From contig JAQWQC010000006.1 in assembly GCA_029245025.1 (NCBI GenBank), positions 248,001 to 312,000 of the forward strand: a stretch of 64,000 nucleotides of DNA, read 5' to 3'. The first letter of the stretch is position 1, and each line of letters opens with the position of its first letter. The position numbers and the translations under genes were made by a program. Shown here piece by piece: positions 63,271-64,000 of this stretch. Source of the DNA: Rhodospirillaceae bacterium. GTDB lineage: Bacteria > Pseudomonadota > Alphaproteobacteria > Rhodospirillales > Rhodospirillaceae. Under the pieces are notes generated by a model. That model was not told where the DNA came from. It was given only the letters and a program-made list of their open reading frames with translations, and did no database searches.

Positions 63271-64000
63271 ATGTCGCACTTTTCCCTTGCAGTCCGATAT
63301 GCCTTTCGCGAGCTACGGAGTGGCCTTGCTGGTTTCCAAATTTTCATCGCCTGCTTGGCCCTTGGGGTTGCCGCTATCGCGGGAGCCGGATCCCTAAACC
63401 AGGCGATTCAAACCAGCTTGGAAGAAGACGCTCAGCTGCTGTTGGGTGGAGATATTCAGGCACGCATGACCTATCGCGAGGTTAATGCGGAAGAGCGGGC
63501 CGCCCTTGAAGCGGCCGGTGACGTCAGCGAACAAATTTCCATGCGCTCTATGGCTCGATCCCTCGACAGCACATCAGGCGAGACGCGGGAGCGGACCCTG
63601 ATTGAGCTCAAAGCCGTCGACGACATTTATCCCTTGTACGGGGCCATGGACCTCAGCCCAGCAATACCAATGAATGAGTTGCTGGCGCAGGAAGATGGCT
63701 ATTGGGGCGCAGCCATCGACCCCGTCCTGATGACGCGGTTGGATATCGATATTGGTGAACTCATTCTCGTCGGCGAAGCCAGTCTCAAAGTCCGGGCGAT
63801 TATCAAGAAAGAACCGGACCGAGTGATCAGCTTCGCGACGGCCGGACCCAGAGTCATGATTGCCAGAGGGGCCATGGCTGAAACGGAACTCATTCAGCCA
63901 GGCAGTTTGGTCTCAAATATTTACAATGTGCGGGTGACCAATGATCTTAATCCGGAAGACATTCGTGAGTCCTTGAAGAACGATTTTCCAGACGCCGGTT
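63271..64000 (+). CDS. ybbP: ABC transporter permease (YbbP/FtsX-MacB type), C-terminus outside window
   Basis: About 243 residues visible of a protein usually near 800-850. It opens LAVRYAFRELRSGLAGFQIF then TM1 (IACLALGVAAIAGAGSL), followed by the large periplasmic domain (LLGGDIQARMTYRE, and GDLSP-type strands). This is the YbbP-like start. Together with YbbA it probably extracts or moves hydrophobic molecules or proteins at the membrane; substrate unknown. Confidence 0.9.
   Translation, partial: MSHFSLAVRYAFRELRSGLAGFQIFIACLALGVAAIAGAGSLNQAIQTSLEEDAQLLLGGDIQARMTYREVNAEERAALEAAGDVSEQISMRSMARSLDSTSGETRERTLIELKAVDDIYPLYGAMDLSPAIPMNELLAQEDGYWGAAIDPVLMTRLDIDIGELILVGEASLKVRAIIKKEPDRVISFATAGPRVMIARGAMAETELIQPGSLVSNIYNVRVTNDLNPEDIRESLKNDFPDAG

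Overview
The window looks like chromosomal DNA of an alphaproteobacterium, probably a free-living aquatic one of the Rhodospirillales/Kiloniellales type. The evidence is family content: DUF2849 between the siroheme methyltransferase and sulfite reductase genes, DUF1150 behind an Hsp20 gene, an Irr-type Fur protein with its TTAGAA-N3-TTCTAA box, an IalB-like protein, DUF3501 behind a GlpC-like protein, and TRAP and peptide-type ABC uptake systems. Base composition is moderate. I see no phage genes, transposase, integrase, plasmid functions or CRISPR. One tRNA is present, tRNA-Arg(CCT).

Layout. 1-2.7 kb: sulfur assimilation operon (cobA, DUF2849, partial cysI). 2.9-5.6 kb: an orphan peptide-type binding protein, tRNA-Arg and the Hsp20/DUF1150 pair. 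5.7-9.1 kb: two coupled paralogues, each a fusion of two alpha/beta-hydrolase domains. 9.2-14.5 kb: membrane-anchored unknown protein, ABC ATPase, MFS exporter, MscS channel. 14.6-18.9 kb: proline iminopeptidase, methyltransferase, DUF1007/NicO metal-transport pair. 19-25.9 kb: RND adaptor and pump, then a long patatin-like protein. 26-28.5 kb: binding protein translationally coupled to two SnoaL-like proteins.

28.5-39.9 kb (minus strand): a long catabolic/uptake cluster holding a racemase/maleate-isomerase-like protein, DUF1330, a full TRAP transporter, a dead ridA gene, an FAH-family hydrolase and a complete Opp/Dpp ABC transporter. Its probable job is capture and breakdown of small carboxylates or amides; the substrate cannot be read from sequence. 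40-45.7 kb: MarR regulator, mobA, glpK, a two-domain cold-shock protein and an MFS transporter.

45.7-49.1 kb: iron/oxidative-stress block. A 22-codon ORF and a strong 18-bp hairpin with a C-rich, anti-Shine-Dalgarno-like loop precede irr. A perfect Irr box then precedes rubrerythrin, a GlpC-like Fe-S protein and DUF3501. 49.1-57.5 kb: SH3 protein, 2-hydroxyacid dehydrogenase, pabB/pabC, IalB-like protein, TrmH methyltransferase, acetoacetyl-CoA synthetase, EamA permease, pterin dehydratase. 57.5-64 kb: cyclase remnant, sirtuin, LMW phosphatase, periplasmic CbiX-like protein with Met/His repeats, broken FIST gene, and the tesA / ybbA-ybbP divergent unit, which runs off the window.

At least three genes are visibly decayed (ridA, a class III nucleotide cyclase, FIST). 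The most unusual items are the nucleophile-less tandem hydrolase fusions, the anti-SD hairpin upstream of irr, the cysteine-less racemase-like enzyme inside the TRAP/Opp cluster, and the binding-protein/SnoaL/SnoaL operon. All family calls were made by eye from motifs; no database search was run.
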